Shown: piece by piece, positions 1 to 9,854 of the stretch | Position numbering within the stretch: the first letter of the stretch is position 1 | Layout: every line of letters begins with the position of its first letter | Assembly (NCBI GenBank): GCA_963691815.1 | Contig: OY829667.1 | Location: 21,464,587 to 21,528,586, forward strand | Reading direction: 5' to 3' | Source: Echiichthys vipera | Taxonomy: Eukaryota; Chordata; Actinopteri; Perciformes; Trachinidae | DNA length: 64,000 nucleotides | Position numbers and translations under genes: made by a program | The notes under the pieces: model-generated | Seen by the model: only the letters and a program-made list of their open reading frames with translations | What the model was told of the DNA's origin: nothing | Database searches by the model: none

Positions 1-602
1 ACAGGTTGATGTAGTATAAGGGTCGGTCTAGTGTCTAAACTTAACCGTCCCAAACCGCTCACTGTTTCACAGCATATGGGAAAATAAAACAAATATACTG
101 GTTATGCCGCCCAGCAGTTGTAAATTTCAATCTGTAGTTTGGAATTTTTACTTAATAAGTTAAGATAAACTGTTTATTACAACATTTGATGTGACATTAA
201 TTTATACAGACGTAGTTCTAGGATTGCATGTAGGGTTCTGTGTTCTTATTTAACAGATGCATGTGGCAGATAACAGATTTACATTACCGGTAGTTTAGCT
301 TTAATACAAGTGTTGTGAAATATTGGCACATTGCTCAACACATCGCTTCTCTCCTTTTGACACATGCCAACTTCTTACCACATGCTCTGTCTTGTCAGAA
401 AAGCCCTTTTTTGTGTTTTGATATCATTTCTGCCCTTTCTACTCTGTTATCGTATCTCAGTTCCTTCCTCTGCTTGTGCTCTACTCCCTGCTTTGGTACT
501 GCATGTTCTGTCTTTGTTTCTCTGTCTTTAAATGCCTGTCTGTATCTCTCCGCAGCTCCCAGTGTTAGGCAGTCTTTTAATGAATAGAATGTTTCCTAGC
601 AG

Positions 603-692
603 ATGCCAAGCAGGAGCACTGGTGTGCCAAGTTGGGAAGTTATATGGAGCATGAGGCCCAGCTGGCAGACCTGCTATTCCGTTCTGCAGCAG
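603..692 (+). CDS. Internal coding exon of an unrecognised gene (exon A)
   Basis: This 90-base stretch follows a CAG acceptor and ends at a CAG|GTAGAG donor. Read with two bases completing a previous codon it encodes a protein-like, charged segment containing the peptide KQEHWCAKLGSYMEHEAQL. It ends with one base of an unfinished codon, and that base joins in frame to the next candidate exon at 1562. The pyrimidine tract before the acceptor is weak. Stops in the same frame just upstream (566-568 and 578-580) exclude a longer exon. The gene must begin outside the left edge. I do not recognise the family. Confidence 0.5.
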
Positions 693-1109
693 GTAGAGGC
701 AGTCCTATTCAATATAATGTGTGCTGCTGCAGAAAAAAAATGGACTTACAATTCTACAAGTGGAGAGGTTAAGAAGTTACTTGTTCAAGACTATTAGCTG
801 CAGTTTCCATGCAGTAGATTCATATGGTTATGTGCAGGTTATGTGTGCTGCAGTATATTAAATTATTATATATATACATTTGCATGTCAGTGAGTTACTG
901 TTAATACTGTCAGCTACTTTTATTACTAAAAAAAATAAGCTGTTACAATGAATTTAATATTAATGATGGTTAAATGTAAGTATTGTGATTTTGAGCATGT
1001 TAAAATGTTGTCATAGCAATTAGCTCCAAGCACCACTTTTTAGTACAGTGCAGCCTCACAGAGTTGCTGGCATGGCTTTAGTGTGTAACTGATTGGTTTT
1101 CATTAATGC

Positions 1110-1470
1110 TTTTAAAGAAACATATAGTTGATATAAATCTGGCTCTGTATCATGGCAATGTGAGAAGTGTGTGCAGATCAACAGTGTTTGGCTTCCCTCC
1201 GTTGCTGCAGTGCGCAGAGCATTGGAGCACTAGAGCACCAGAGCACCGGAGGTCTGTCGAGATCCACTGAATGATGCCAAATGTGTCATCGGTGAATTTC
1301 GGCAGATGACCTTCGCTATTAAGTTGCTATGGTTTCTACCACAGAGGAAAGCCACATACTGCTCATCTGCACACACCACACACACTGCCATGATACAGAG
1401 TTGAAATGGGCAGAGTATCCCTTTAAATTCAGTCAAAAGCAATATTTCCATTCTTTCTTAACCTTCCATT
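1110..1470. repeat. Low-copy interspersed repeat, class unknown
   Basis: The stretch shares phrases such as TGTGTGCAGAT, CAGTGTTTGGCTTCCCTC and CAGCGCAC-like segments with 48770-48960 and, more weakly, with 50185-50330. It lies in the first candidate intron of the left-edge gene. No coding or terminal structure is visible. The class is unknown. Confidence 0.35.
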
Positions 1471-1561
1471 TTACTTTATTCCTATCCCTCCCTCTTTGAA
1501 AAAGTCACATCAGAGAACTTTAGTTTGGAAGACTTCCTGTTCAAAAACAAACCTTAAGCAG

Positions 1562-1635
1562 CTACTGGGTGTATTGGAGCCAACGGGTGCTCTCTCGCCA
1601 ACCTCATAGAGACGCCTACTGCAATGAGCTTAAAG
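1562..1635 (+). CDS. Internal coding exon of an unrecognised gene (exon B)
   Basis: The 74 bases lie between a TTAAGCAG acceptor and an AAAG|GTTGGT donor. With the single base left over from exon A they make 25 complete codons, including the segment TGCIGANGCSLANLIETPT. A second frame is also open here, but it would place a stop at the start of the next exon. Only the frame that follows exon A leads into exon C at phase 0. That three-way phase agreement is the main evidence. The function is not recognised. Confidence 0.48.
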
Positions 1636-2170
1636 GTTGGTATAATATCCAGTATCACTGTAACTGGAAAAGAGCCTTGGTGTATATTAACATCTTAACC
1701 TCCCGATCCTAACCGTATACTGTACGTTTGCATAGCTTTAGCATATAAACCAATATCTTTATATTGGGGGTGTTGCAGCCGTTACACAGGACAGCTGCCA
1801 ACCTCAGGACAATCTAAGAGGGCCGCTGTAAAATGTACGGAAACTTAACACAGCATGTGCTGGTCATTTGATTTGGTTGATGTTAGCAGACTCCACTTGA
1901 AGCTAGTGTTAATGTTGCACAATGTTGGCTGTAGTGAATCTAAATAGAGGAAAGGGATCACGGAAAATGTCACGTCCGTTGGATTTTCCTTGGGAGTCAA
2001 TTCATTTTTTAAGTCATGTTACAACCTGATTGCACATCTGAACCAGTGATGGCCCAAGATCAAAATTGATTTTCACGCATTCATTGGCCAAACTGCACAA
2101 AAGAAAATGAGAATGAATGTGTACCACTGATATCTATGCTAATGTCTTTCCCTCCGTGTCATGGCTTCAG

Positions 2171-2275
2171 TACTATGAATGGAGCAGCCTCATGTTGTTC
2201 TCTGTAGTAGCTCGTCTACTCAGCTCTTCTCTCCCCATCTACTACATCATCCCCTCCCTGGTCCCCAAGCCTTGA
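2171..2275 (+). CDS. Terminal coding exon of an unrecognised gene (exon C), hydrophobic C-terminus
   Basis: A pyrimidine-rich tract ending GGCTTCAG precedes an open segment of 34 codons closed by TGA at 2273-2275. The peptide starts YYEWSSLMLFSVVARLL and ends YYIIPSLVPKP. It is one hydrophobic stretch of about 25 residues followed by a very short tail, as in a last transmembrane helix or a tail anchor. It begins at phase 0, matching the end of exon B. A polyadenylation signal was not identified. With exons A and B it makes the C-terminal 88 or so residues of a protein whose start lies outside the window. Confidence 0.5.
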   Translation, partial: YYEWSSLMLFSVVARLLSSSLPIYYIIPSLVPKP

Positions 2276-2874
2276 GAGTGTTTTTGATGAGTGGGTTTCA
2301 TGTCTCAACAGTGATGGAAAAAGAAGTCCAGCAAAAAGTTAAAATTGTATTTAATGCTGCATGTATTAATATTTTTTGTATAAACAATGGATCAAATAAC
2401 TGTGTAATGTGAATGTGTAGTTTGTATTGATAAACACACTCAGTTATATTTTTAATGTCTGCAGCATTGGTTTGGTTTTATGACTGCTTAAAAGTGCTCT
2501 CCTCAGCCTTTCCAGCAGCAGCAGTAGACAGCTGTTCATGGTGTACACTGTACACTCTCTATCCAGCACCAAATAACAGACAGACAATGAAAACAAGATT
2601 TCAGCTAAATATAATATGCATTTACAGAGCACATGCATGGTGGCTACATGTGCAAACAGCATTCAACTCCAAACAGTATTTGTCAAAGCAATGAGAAATG
2701 CACATATTTTATTGGAACCTGTTTAAAAGCTTAAAACCTATGAATAACCCTCCACATCGCAGCTGTGTGCTCATTAGCCGCAGCTGCTCACTCTGTAGGG
2801 ACTTTATCCCGATTATGCATTGGAATGTGGAATCTGTAGGCAACTGGACAAGATTTGGATCAAAGAAGCAGTCT

Positions 2875-3130
2875 GGTTTCCTTTTGTAGTCTGAGTAGTA
2901 TTGACCAATCATGTTTGAGCATGCTTTGGTTGCATGCAGGTAAACTGTCCCTGTGGAGAGAAAATGAGGTGGAACGTGGAATGAAATCCAACAAACATCA
3001 GCTAATTGATTAGCTTTTCATTAGCTTTTGGTTCTGTTTACAGAGATGCTGTCTCTCAACTCCAACTCCATTCTAGTGTCTCAAGTTGCTAATCAGACTG
3101 TAAACAATGTTTGTGGAAGATTATCTGCCC
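2875..3130. repeat. Interspersed repeat, copy 1 (related to 36290-36700)
   Basis: The segment containing TTGACCAATCA, GAGCATGCTTTGGTTGCATG and later GTTGCTAATC...ACCATAAACAATG-like sequence is found again at 36310-36690 in the same order. In the second copy a foldback element lies between the two shared parts. The class is unknown and no coding is seen. Confidence 0.5.
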
Positions 3131-3356
3131 GCTTGACGTAAGTGGTTGGAAGACTAGAAAGCCGCTATATATGTAGCAGTCTATGTATAATTTTACCATC
3201 CTCCTGCAAACATCTATTAAAATGAATGACAAATGGCCACAATAATTGCCAGAGGCGTGGATGAGATTGATGCAGGTTGTTTAAGTTGACTTAGAGAAAT
3301 AACAACTCAATAACAACTTAATTTAACATATTTCTGTGATAGTCATGAAAAACATT

Positions 3357-3450
3357 AGGCCGTGTCCAAAATCATTCACTACTCACTATAAAGTCAACTA
3401 TAGTAGTGAGTAGAGAGTAGTGAATGAGGGAATGATTTCAGACACAGCTT
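3357..3450. repeat. Short foldback repeat (MITE-like)
   Basis: The left arm GTGTCCAAAATCATTCACTA and the right arm, which reads TAGTGAATGAGGGAATGATT then TCAGACACAGC, are near inverted complements. The centre is also inverted, with ACTACTCACTATA pairing TATAGTAGTGAGT. Such a structure fits a small nonautonomous DNA transposon. No target duplication was established. Confidence 0.5.
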
Positions 3451-4463
3451 TATCACTTTTCCTACAGAGCAACCGCTACCATAGCCGTTGTGTTGACTGA
3501 AAATCATGTTGGTGGTATTCATGTCATTTCCTACTGACTGGTTAGAGTGAAATAAATAAGATTCTAAATGCTGTATTAGTGTGTGAATATGCTACTTCAC
3601 TACACTACCTATAGAGTGTAAAACAGTTCTTATGATCAATTTAATACAAAATGAATTATGGTCTATGAATGTGTGCAATAGCTCCAGGTCCTGTAAAAAG
3701 CCAATCATGGTGTTAAAAAATCACAGAGGTGCACGGCTCAGCGCTCAGACCCTCCGTGCACAGTTGCCCAGACCACAAGAAGCATGAAACATGTTTTACT
3801 TGAGTTGACTTAGCACTCTCCACAAACATAAACTAATTTTCATTCCACTACCCAATACATACTGTTCAACTAGAACCATTGCCATTATATAATGTGATCC
3901 TTGAAAATGATGCTTTATAATAAAACATTTTTAAAAAAGAAGATACATCTTAAAAATACATTTTTGAAGAAATATTCTCAGATGCTTAGATATAGACAAG
4001 ATGTAAATGGAAGCAGTCAATTTCACAGCATGAATATAGGGCTTGATTTGATTAGGGAAACTCGTCACAGGGAACAAAATTAAATAATGACACAAATCGC
4101 AGCCTGCTTTTGCGTTTGAACATGACATTTGGTGAAACTGCCCCTGGTTAACTGAAATGTCTTACTCATTGAGTTGTCTGACAACAGAAGCAGAGCCATA
4201 TGTAAATGAGAACAACTAACATAAAAGAGACAAAAAAGACCTGGTTTCAACCTGCTAAGACCCAGTACATCAACCAGTCTGACTGTCCCACCTTTGACCA
4301 TATGTTGTCTGGGATCTGGGATGGATAATTCTGTTTGCTGACTTGGAAGAGAACAGTCTATAAATGCTTGTGTGAACATATGTTTTAAAAATGACACAGC
4401 TAAGAGTGGACAATTTTTCAGCCTCTCTGAAGTTTCATCTCATCTCATCTCATCTTCAACCGC

Positions 4464-4940
4464 TTATCCGGGGTCGGGTCGCGGGGGCAGCAGCTTTAGC
4501 AGGGGACCCCAAACTTCCCCTTTCCGGGCCACATTAACCAGCTCTAACTGGGGGATCCTGAGGCGTTCCCAGGCCAGGGTGGAGATATAATCACTCCACC
4601 TAGTCCTGTGTCTTCCCCGAGGCCTCCTCCCAGCTGGATGTGCCTGGAACATCTCCCTAGGAAGGCGCCCAGGGGGCATCCTTACTAGATGCCCAAACCA
4701 CCTCAACTGGCTCCTTTCAACGCAAAGGAGCAGCGGCTCTACTCCGAGTTCCTCACGGATGGCTGAACTTCTCACCCTATCTCTAAGGGAGACTCCAGCC
4801 ACCCTCCTGAGAAAACCCATTTCGGCCGCTTGTACCCGCGACCTCTTTCTTTCGTTCATGACCCAGCTTTCATGACAATAGGTGAGGGTAGGAACGAAGA
4901 TTGACCGGTAGATCGAGAACTTTGCCTACCGGCTCAGCTC
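4464..4940 (-). pseudogene. LINE F ORF2 C-terminal domain, broken
   Basis: The minus strand encodes RSRVQAAEMGFLRRVAGVSL, then RSQLRWFGHLVRMPPGRLP, and ends near LLKLLPPRPDPG. This is a characteristic C-terminal segment of fish RTE-like LINE polyproteins. A frame change separates it from the upstream fragment carrying PTLTYCHESWV-like sequence around 4870-4900. It is not expected to make a working protein. Confidence 0.75.
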
Positions 4941-4948
4941 TCTTTACG

Positions 4949-5750
4949 TCACAACGGTACGGTGCTGATCCTCATCCCAGCCGTTTCACACTCAGCTGCA
5001 AACCGATCCAGTGAGTGCTGAAGGTCACTGACCGACCACGTCATCTGCAAAAAGCAGAGACCTCCTGAGATCCTCAGCCCACCGAACTGCAACCCCTCCC
5101 CACCACGACTACGCCTCGATATCCTGTCCATGAAAATCATGAACAGGATTGGTGACAAAGCGCCCCCCTGGCGGATGCCAACCCCCACTGGAAAGAATCT
5201 GACTTTCTGCCGAGGATCCGGACACAGCTCTCGCTTTGGGTGTACAGAGATTGGATGGCCCACAGAAGTGACCCCCTCACCCCATACTCCCGCAGCACCT
5301 CCCACAGTATCTCCCGAGGGACCCGGTCACATGCAATCTCCAGATCCACAAAACACATGTAGACTGGATGTGTATACTCCCAGGCCCCCTCCAGGATCCT
5401 TGGGAGAGTGAAGAGCTGGTCCGTTGTTCCACGTCCAGGACGGAATCCGCATTGTTCCTCTTCAATCTGAGGTTCGACTATAGGACGAACCCTCCTTTCC
5501 AGCACCTTGAAGTAGATTTTACCAGGGAGGCTGAGTAGTGTGATACCCCTGTAATTGGCACACACCCTCTTGTCCCTCTTTTTAAACAGAGTAACCACCA
5601 TCCCGGTCTTCCACTCCCTTGGCACTGTCCCACAGTCCACGCAATGTTGAAGAGACGTGTCAACCAAGACAGCATCTCCAAAAACAAAGATTTCAGAATT
5701 TCTGGACAAATCTCATCAATCCCTGGGGTTTCCCCCATCCTCTGACCCAA
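4949..5750 (-). pseudogene. LINE F reverse transcriptase, frameshifted
   Basis: The minus strand encodes ANYRGITLLSLPGK, EEEQCGFRPGRGTTDQLFTL and VYMCFVDLE, which are reverse transcriptase blocks. After frame changes it continues with GIRQGGALSPILFMIFMDRI. The normal AFDRVPR block reads IACDRVPR, and the usual FADD catalytic block is replaced by a diverged FLQMTW-like segment. The loss of that block and the frame changes indicate a dead copy. Confidence 0.78.
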
Positions 5751-6480
5751 CTCATCACCAGATGGTGATCAGTTGACAGCTCTGCCCCTCTCTTCACTCG
5801 AGTGTCCAAAACATACGGCCTCAGATCAGATGATACGATCACAAAATCGATCACCGACCTTTGGTTTAGGGTGCTCTGGTACCACGTACACTTATGAGCA
5901 TCCTTATGTTCGAATACGGTGTTAGTTATAGACAATCCTGACTAGCACAGAAGTCTAATAACTGAAGACCACTCTGATTTAGATCAGGAAGGCCATTCCT
6001 TCCAATAACGCCTCTCCAGGTGCCTCCATCATTGCCGACGTGGGTGTTGAAGTCTCCCAGCAGAACTATGGAGTCCCTTACTGGAGCCCCATGCAGGACT
6101 CCATTCAGGATCTCCAAGAAGGCCGAATATTCTGAACTGCTGTTCGGTGCATATGCACAAACAACAGTCAGAGTTTTCCCCCCTACCATCCGCAGGCGTA
6201 AGGAGGCGACCCCCTCGTCCACTGGGGTGAACTCCAACACCGCAGCGATCAGTCAGGGGTTTGTGAGTATCCCCACACCCGCCCGGCGCCTCACACCCTG
6301 GGCAACTCCAGAGAAGAATAGGGTCCAACCCCTATCCAGGAGTACGGTTCCAGAACCGAGACTGTGTGTGGAGGTAAGCCCCACCAGATCTAACTGGTAG
6401 CGCTCCACCTCCCGCACAAGCTCCGGCTCCTTCCCCGAAAGAGAGGTGACATTCCACGCCCCCAGAGCCAGCAGCGCACC
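5690..6480 (-). pseudogene. LINE F apurinic endonuclease domain, broken
   Basis: The fragments ERYQLDLVGLTSTHS-like, VVCAYAPNSSSEYSAFLE, VLLGDFNTHVGND and ELSTDHHLVMSWV appear in order on the minus strand. They match the order of the EEP endonuclease motifs in LINEs, ending in the SDH-type block (here STDHH). A stop lies at the tract near 6255 and a frame change near 5930. The domain then runs directly into mid-reverse transcriptase sequence, showing a deletion. Confidence 0.78.
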
Positions 6481-6860
6481 CGACCCAAGTGGTTCCTCCT
6501 ACGAGTGTTGGGCCCACAGGATGGAGAGGAGGGAGGTGCCACGTCACTTTTTTGGGCTGTGCCCGGCCGGGCTCCGTGGCAAACCCGGCCACCAGGCGCT
6601 CGCCGGCGAGCCCTCGGACTGGGCCTGGCTCCAGACGGGGGCCCCGGGCTTCCTCCGGGCAGGGTCTCTCTTCCTCTTCGTTGTTTGTCCATTGAGTCTT
6701 TGTGAACCATTCTTAGTCCGGCCCCTCGCCTGAGACCATTTTGCCATGGGAGACCCTACCAGGAGCACTAGGCTCCAGACAACACAGCCCTCAGGTTCAC
6801 AGGGACACACAAACCTCTCCACCACGATAAGGTGATGGTTCCCGGAGAGGAACCACAACA

Positions 6861-7416
6861 ATTTTTAATTAAATTTTAAAAATAATAAATTGCGCTCAAA
6901 ATAAAATAAAAGTAAAGATAGTGCTGCGTTCAGTCTGTATTGTCTTTTCTTCCTTTGGTTATGAGTGTTTTATTTCATTGGGGCCCTTTAACTTTAGTGT
7001 TTCACTGTCCTACCACACCACAGGTTTGGGAGGTAGGTTCCGCTGTCCTGCATTCTTCTGTTCCGGCTCGACATCTGGTTCTCTGGATCCGTTTGTCCAG
7101 CAGGTCTTCTGAAAAGCCGCCTGGTGGCTATCCAGTGCTGGTATCCTCTCTCTTTAGCGTCGACTACTGGTGTTGCTTATGTACTCTCTTCAAACATCAG
7201 GTGTCACCGAATCATATCCCCTCAAAAAAACCCTGACCTATAGAACAGGCCATTTCAGTTAAATTAAATGACTATAGGTCATACTTTTTTAGTTAAAATA
7301 AATAACATAAATATGACCTATATATGAATTTAAATAAACAAAAATATTTATTTATAATAATAAAATATATCATTATTATTACTTTTACTTATAGATCTCT
7401 TTTTTACCAGTTCAAA
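6861..7416. other. AT-rich spacer between LINE F and the gypsy relic
   Basis: The first 380 bases contain no recognisable coding. From 7230 to 7330 the phrase GACCTATA and its inverse TATAGGTC recur (near 7234, 7270 and 7314), which suggests a small inverted-repeat element, but no ends could be fixed. A gypsy LTR was looked for here and not found. Confidence 0.4.
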
Positions 7417-7763
7417 TCATATGAAAATTCTCAAACAACACAAATTAAACCCTTCTAGCATCAATTCTTTGGCTAAAATGATGAAATAAAGCAATAAAAT
7501 GAGTTTCTCCTGCAAACACTTTGCCACAGTTCGGGCCTTTTGGTTGGGCGTTGGAATGGCAACCGCAAACTTTGTAAAGTGATCTGTGAATACAAGGATA
7601 TCCTTCGTTCCACTGCTGTCGGGTTCCAAAAAAATGAAATCCATGCAAAGTAACTCAATAGGCCTTGAAGTGTTGATATTGACGGTGCCGCTTTCTCCGG
7701 CAATGCCTTTCGGTGCACACATCTGCCGCAGGTTTTCACCTCGTTTTCAACATCTAAAGCCAT
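7417..7763 (-). pseudogene. Gypsy A integrase fragment
   Basis: The minus strand shows the end of an HHCC zinc finger (KTCGRCVHRKALPEKAAP), followed after a frame change by the integrase core start, with the blocks LLCMDFIFLEPD and DILVFTDHFTKFAVAIPT. The second catalytic aspartate block is there, but the glutamate block and the C-terminal domain are missing beyond about 7417. The product would be nonfunctional. Confidence 0.75.
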
Positions 7764-7937
7764 CTTAGGCCAAAAGAACCTCGTCCTGACAAGATCTAGG
7801 GTAGGATGACACCCATGTGCCCCATGTGATCATGTGAGCTCATCAAGACAATGTCACGGAGCTCAGCTGGCAAGACCATCTAATAAGATGTCTGAGAACC
7901 GACTTGCCACCTTCAGTGAAGCACATAATTGAGGAGC

Positions 7938-8171
7938 TCAAGGCGCCCTCAGCAAGAGGGGATGTTCTGGGAGTTCGCTAGGTAGTGTGGGGGGTGGCTT
8001 TTCCCCACATTCAAGCTGGTGAACGACATGTCTCAGACACTGATCTGCCCGTTGCTTGCTCGCTAACTCGACCTCAGTTAAGTGAGGGAGGAACGGCAGT
8101 CCTCCAAGCTGATCCTCTTTCCCATAGCTGTCAGGTACAGCTCTTGTGGAGGTGGTCAGAGTTTCCACCAA
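7938..8171 (-). pseudogene. Gypsy A pol fragment between RNase H and integrase
   Basis: The minus strand frame includes LPFLPHLTEVELASKQRADQ, which looks like the linker found before the integrase zinc finger in fish gypsy elements. The RNase H core expected between this and the reverse transcriptase fragment is absent, so a deletion lies around 8171-8234. Confidence 0.55.
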
Positions 8172-8233
8172 AGTAGCACATGAACATCAAAATTGTCACA
8201 GTAGACAAATTGCCTCTCACAAATAGCTGGTGA

Positions 8234-8712
8234 CTAACCAGAAGTAAGGCTGGGCAAGGGGTTCACGATGTTAGAGTATCCCTTCACAAACCTCCTGTAG
8301 TACCCAGCAAATCCCAATAACGACCTCAATTCTTTTTTGAGAGAAGCGATTTTCTCCGGGTCAGTCTCAAACCCGTTCCTTGAGACGACTTGTCTAAGAT
8401 ACCTGACTGATATCTTAAAGAAAAAACACTTCTCAGGTGAGAGTTTTAGACCAAACTCCCTCAAAAGACCCAGAACTTTCACAAGTCGGGCATCATGCTC
8501 TTCCAAGGTCTTTGAGAAGACGATCAGGTCGTCCAAGAAAACCAAGACCTCCTTTAAATGCATATTGCCCGTGGATTTTTCCATTAACCTTTGAAAGGTA
8601 CCTGGTGCATTTGTCACGCCCTGTGGCATCCTGTTGAATTCCCAAAACCCAAGAGGGCATACAAATGCTGTCCTAGATTTGTCTTTCTCTTCGACTTCAA
8701 TCTGGTAATAAC
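8234..8712 (-). pseudogene. Gypsy A reverse transcriptase, C-terminal half
   Basis: The minus strand encodes MPQGVTNAPGTFQRLME, then VLVFLDDLIVFSKTLEEH with the catalytic FLDD in place of the common YLDD or FLDD block, and LLGFAGYYRRFVKGYS of the connection region. Upstream it continues through the segment ending at the target duplication at 8713-8717, where the LTR element D begins. One internal deletion before the LRSLLGFAGYY block removes about ten residues. Confidence 0.85.
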
Positions 8713-8717
8713 CAGAC

Positions 8718-9115
8718 TGTCATGTGTGACGATGGAGGAGGGGACCCAAATGCAGACACGGAACTCAGGAGACGTATTAACAAATTTAATAAAACTTATT
8801 TACAAAAGGTGCACTAACACAAAGGAAAAACACGAAGAACTAGATACAAACTGACACGATGAATGGACACAAGAGGAACAGGTACACAGGGAGACATCAG
8901 GGTATGTAGAGGGTATGATCTGGCACTGAGTGAGGCTCACTACTGGATTGATTTGCAGAGTGGCAGGTGATTAGTGCCAACAAGAATCACCTGCCAAGAA
9001 AACAATCTCAAACCAGAAAACAGAAAGAAAGCACATACAGAAAAACACCTACAGAGGGAGACAAAAACAACGATTAAAAAGGAGAGGGAGAGACTGTCCA
9101 GAACCAATCACAACA
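8718..9115 (-). repeat. Element D 3' LTR
   Basis: This 398-bp repeat matches the right LTR closely along its length, apart from a few substitutions and a 12-base tandem duplication present only in the right copy. It has TG...CA ends. Confidence 0.85.
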
Positions 9116-9567
9116 TTACAGGGGGGGGGACTTCCCGGCACACGGAAGGACTGGTCTATAGGTGTCGTACCGGCTGCCGACTGGAACTGGTGTCGGAACG
9201 GGCCACCGACTGGAATGAGTGTCGACCGGGCTACCGACTGGAAACTGATGTCAACCGGGCCGCCGACTGGAACTGATGTCGTACCGGTCCGCCGACTGCA
9301 ACTGGTGTCAGACCGGACCGCCGACTGGAACTGGTGTCGACCGGGCTGCTGACTGGAACTGGTGTCGGACCAGGCCGTCGACTGGAACTGGGGTCGGACC
9401 GGGCCGCCGACTGCAAGAGGTGTCAGACCGGGCCGCCGACTGGAACTGGTGTCGGACCGGACCGCCGACTGGAACTGGTGTAGAGCAGGACGCCATGGCG
9501 GACGGAGTGAACAAAAAAAAAAAAAAAACCTGAGGGTCTGCTGGGTCCATGTATGGCCGGATTATTC
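9116..9567 (-). other. Element D internal region: gag start and minisatellite
   Basis: The region starts, on the minus strand, with a short leader and an ATG at 9550-9548 opening the peptide MDPADPQ. A run of 16 T follows and then a minisatellite fills almost everything up to the 3' LTR. No protease, reverse transcriptase or integrase is encoded, so the element could move only with enzymes from another gypsy element. No tRNA-type primer binding site beginning TGG is adjacent to the LTR. Confidence 0.7.
9163..9490. repeat. 29-bp minisatellite inside element D
   Basis: About eleven imperfect copies of a 28-29 base GC-rich unit (core CCGACTGGAACTGGTGTC) lie head to tail. Because 29 is not a multiple of three, each frame cycles through three different peptides, so the array is unlikely to encode a selected protein even though long open frames cross it. 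Confidence 0.85.
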
Positions 9568-9854
9568 TGTCATGTGTGACGACGGAGGAGGGGACCCAAA
9601 TGCAGACACGGAACTCAGGAGACGGTATTAACAAATTTAATAAAACTTATTTACAAAAGGTGCACTAACAAAAAGGAGAAACACGAAGAACTAGATACAA
9701 ACTGACACGATGAATGGACACAAGAGGAACAGGTACACAGGGAGACATCAGGGTATGTAGAGGGTATTATCCGGCACTGAGGGAGGCTTAGTACCGGATT
9801 GATACCGGATTGATATACAGAGTGGCAGGTGATTAGTGTCAACAAGAATCACCT
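9568..9854 (-). repeat. Element D 5' LTR, first part
   Basis: The segment starts TGTCATGTGTGACGACGG and matches 8718 onward. It stops abruptly after AATCACCT where LINE E begins. The LTR resumes at 11408. Confidence 0.82.

Larger units (their letters stand above)
2276..4436. other. Intergenic DNA, repeats only
   Basis: I find no exon with convincing splice sites or codon structure here. The region holds two repeats listed separately, at 2875-3130 and 3357-3450. The rest is AT-rich spacer in which open frames are short and unrelated to known proteins. Confidence 0.5.
4437..6860 (-). mobile_element. RTE-like LINE, internally deleted (LINE F)
   Basis: Read on the minus strand, a GC-rich 5' region (6861 towards 6450) leads into an apurinic endonuclease domain, then a reverse transcriptase, then a C-terminal domain. 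The element ends in a short tandem tail made of repeated GATGA units at about 4437-4460. At least two internal deletions are apparent: one joins the endonuclease to mid-reverse transcriptase near 5740, and one near 4860-4950 removes part of the thumb region. Frameshifts break all domains. The domain order and the C-terminal pattern (SQLRWFGHLVRMPPGRLP) resemble the RTE group of fish LINEs; the family assignment is inference. Confidence 0.8.

Noticed and set aside
603..797. ATG-started frame MPSRSTGVPSWEV
   Set aside because: It uses a different frame from the exon A peptide and runs into intron sequence past the donor at 693. The exon reading with matching phases is better supported.
9231..9634. 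Several overlapping open frames of 60-108 codons with PVPVGGPV-type repeats
   Set aside because: They are produced by the 29-bp minisatellite, which is open in all three frames and shifts frame at each unit.
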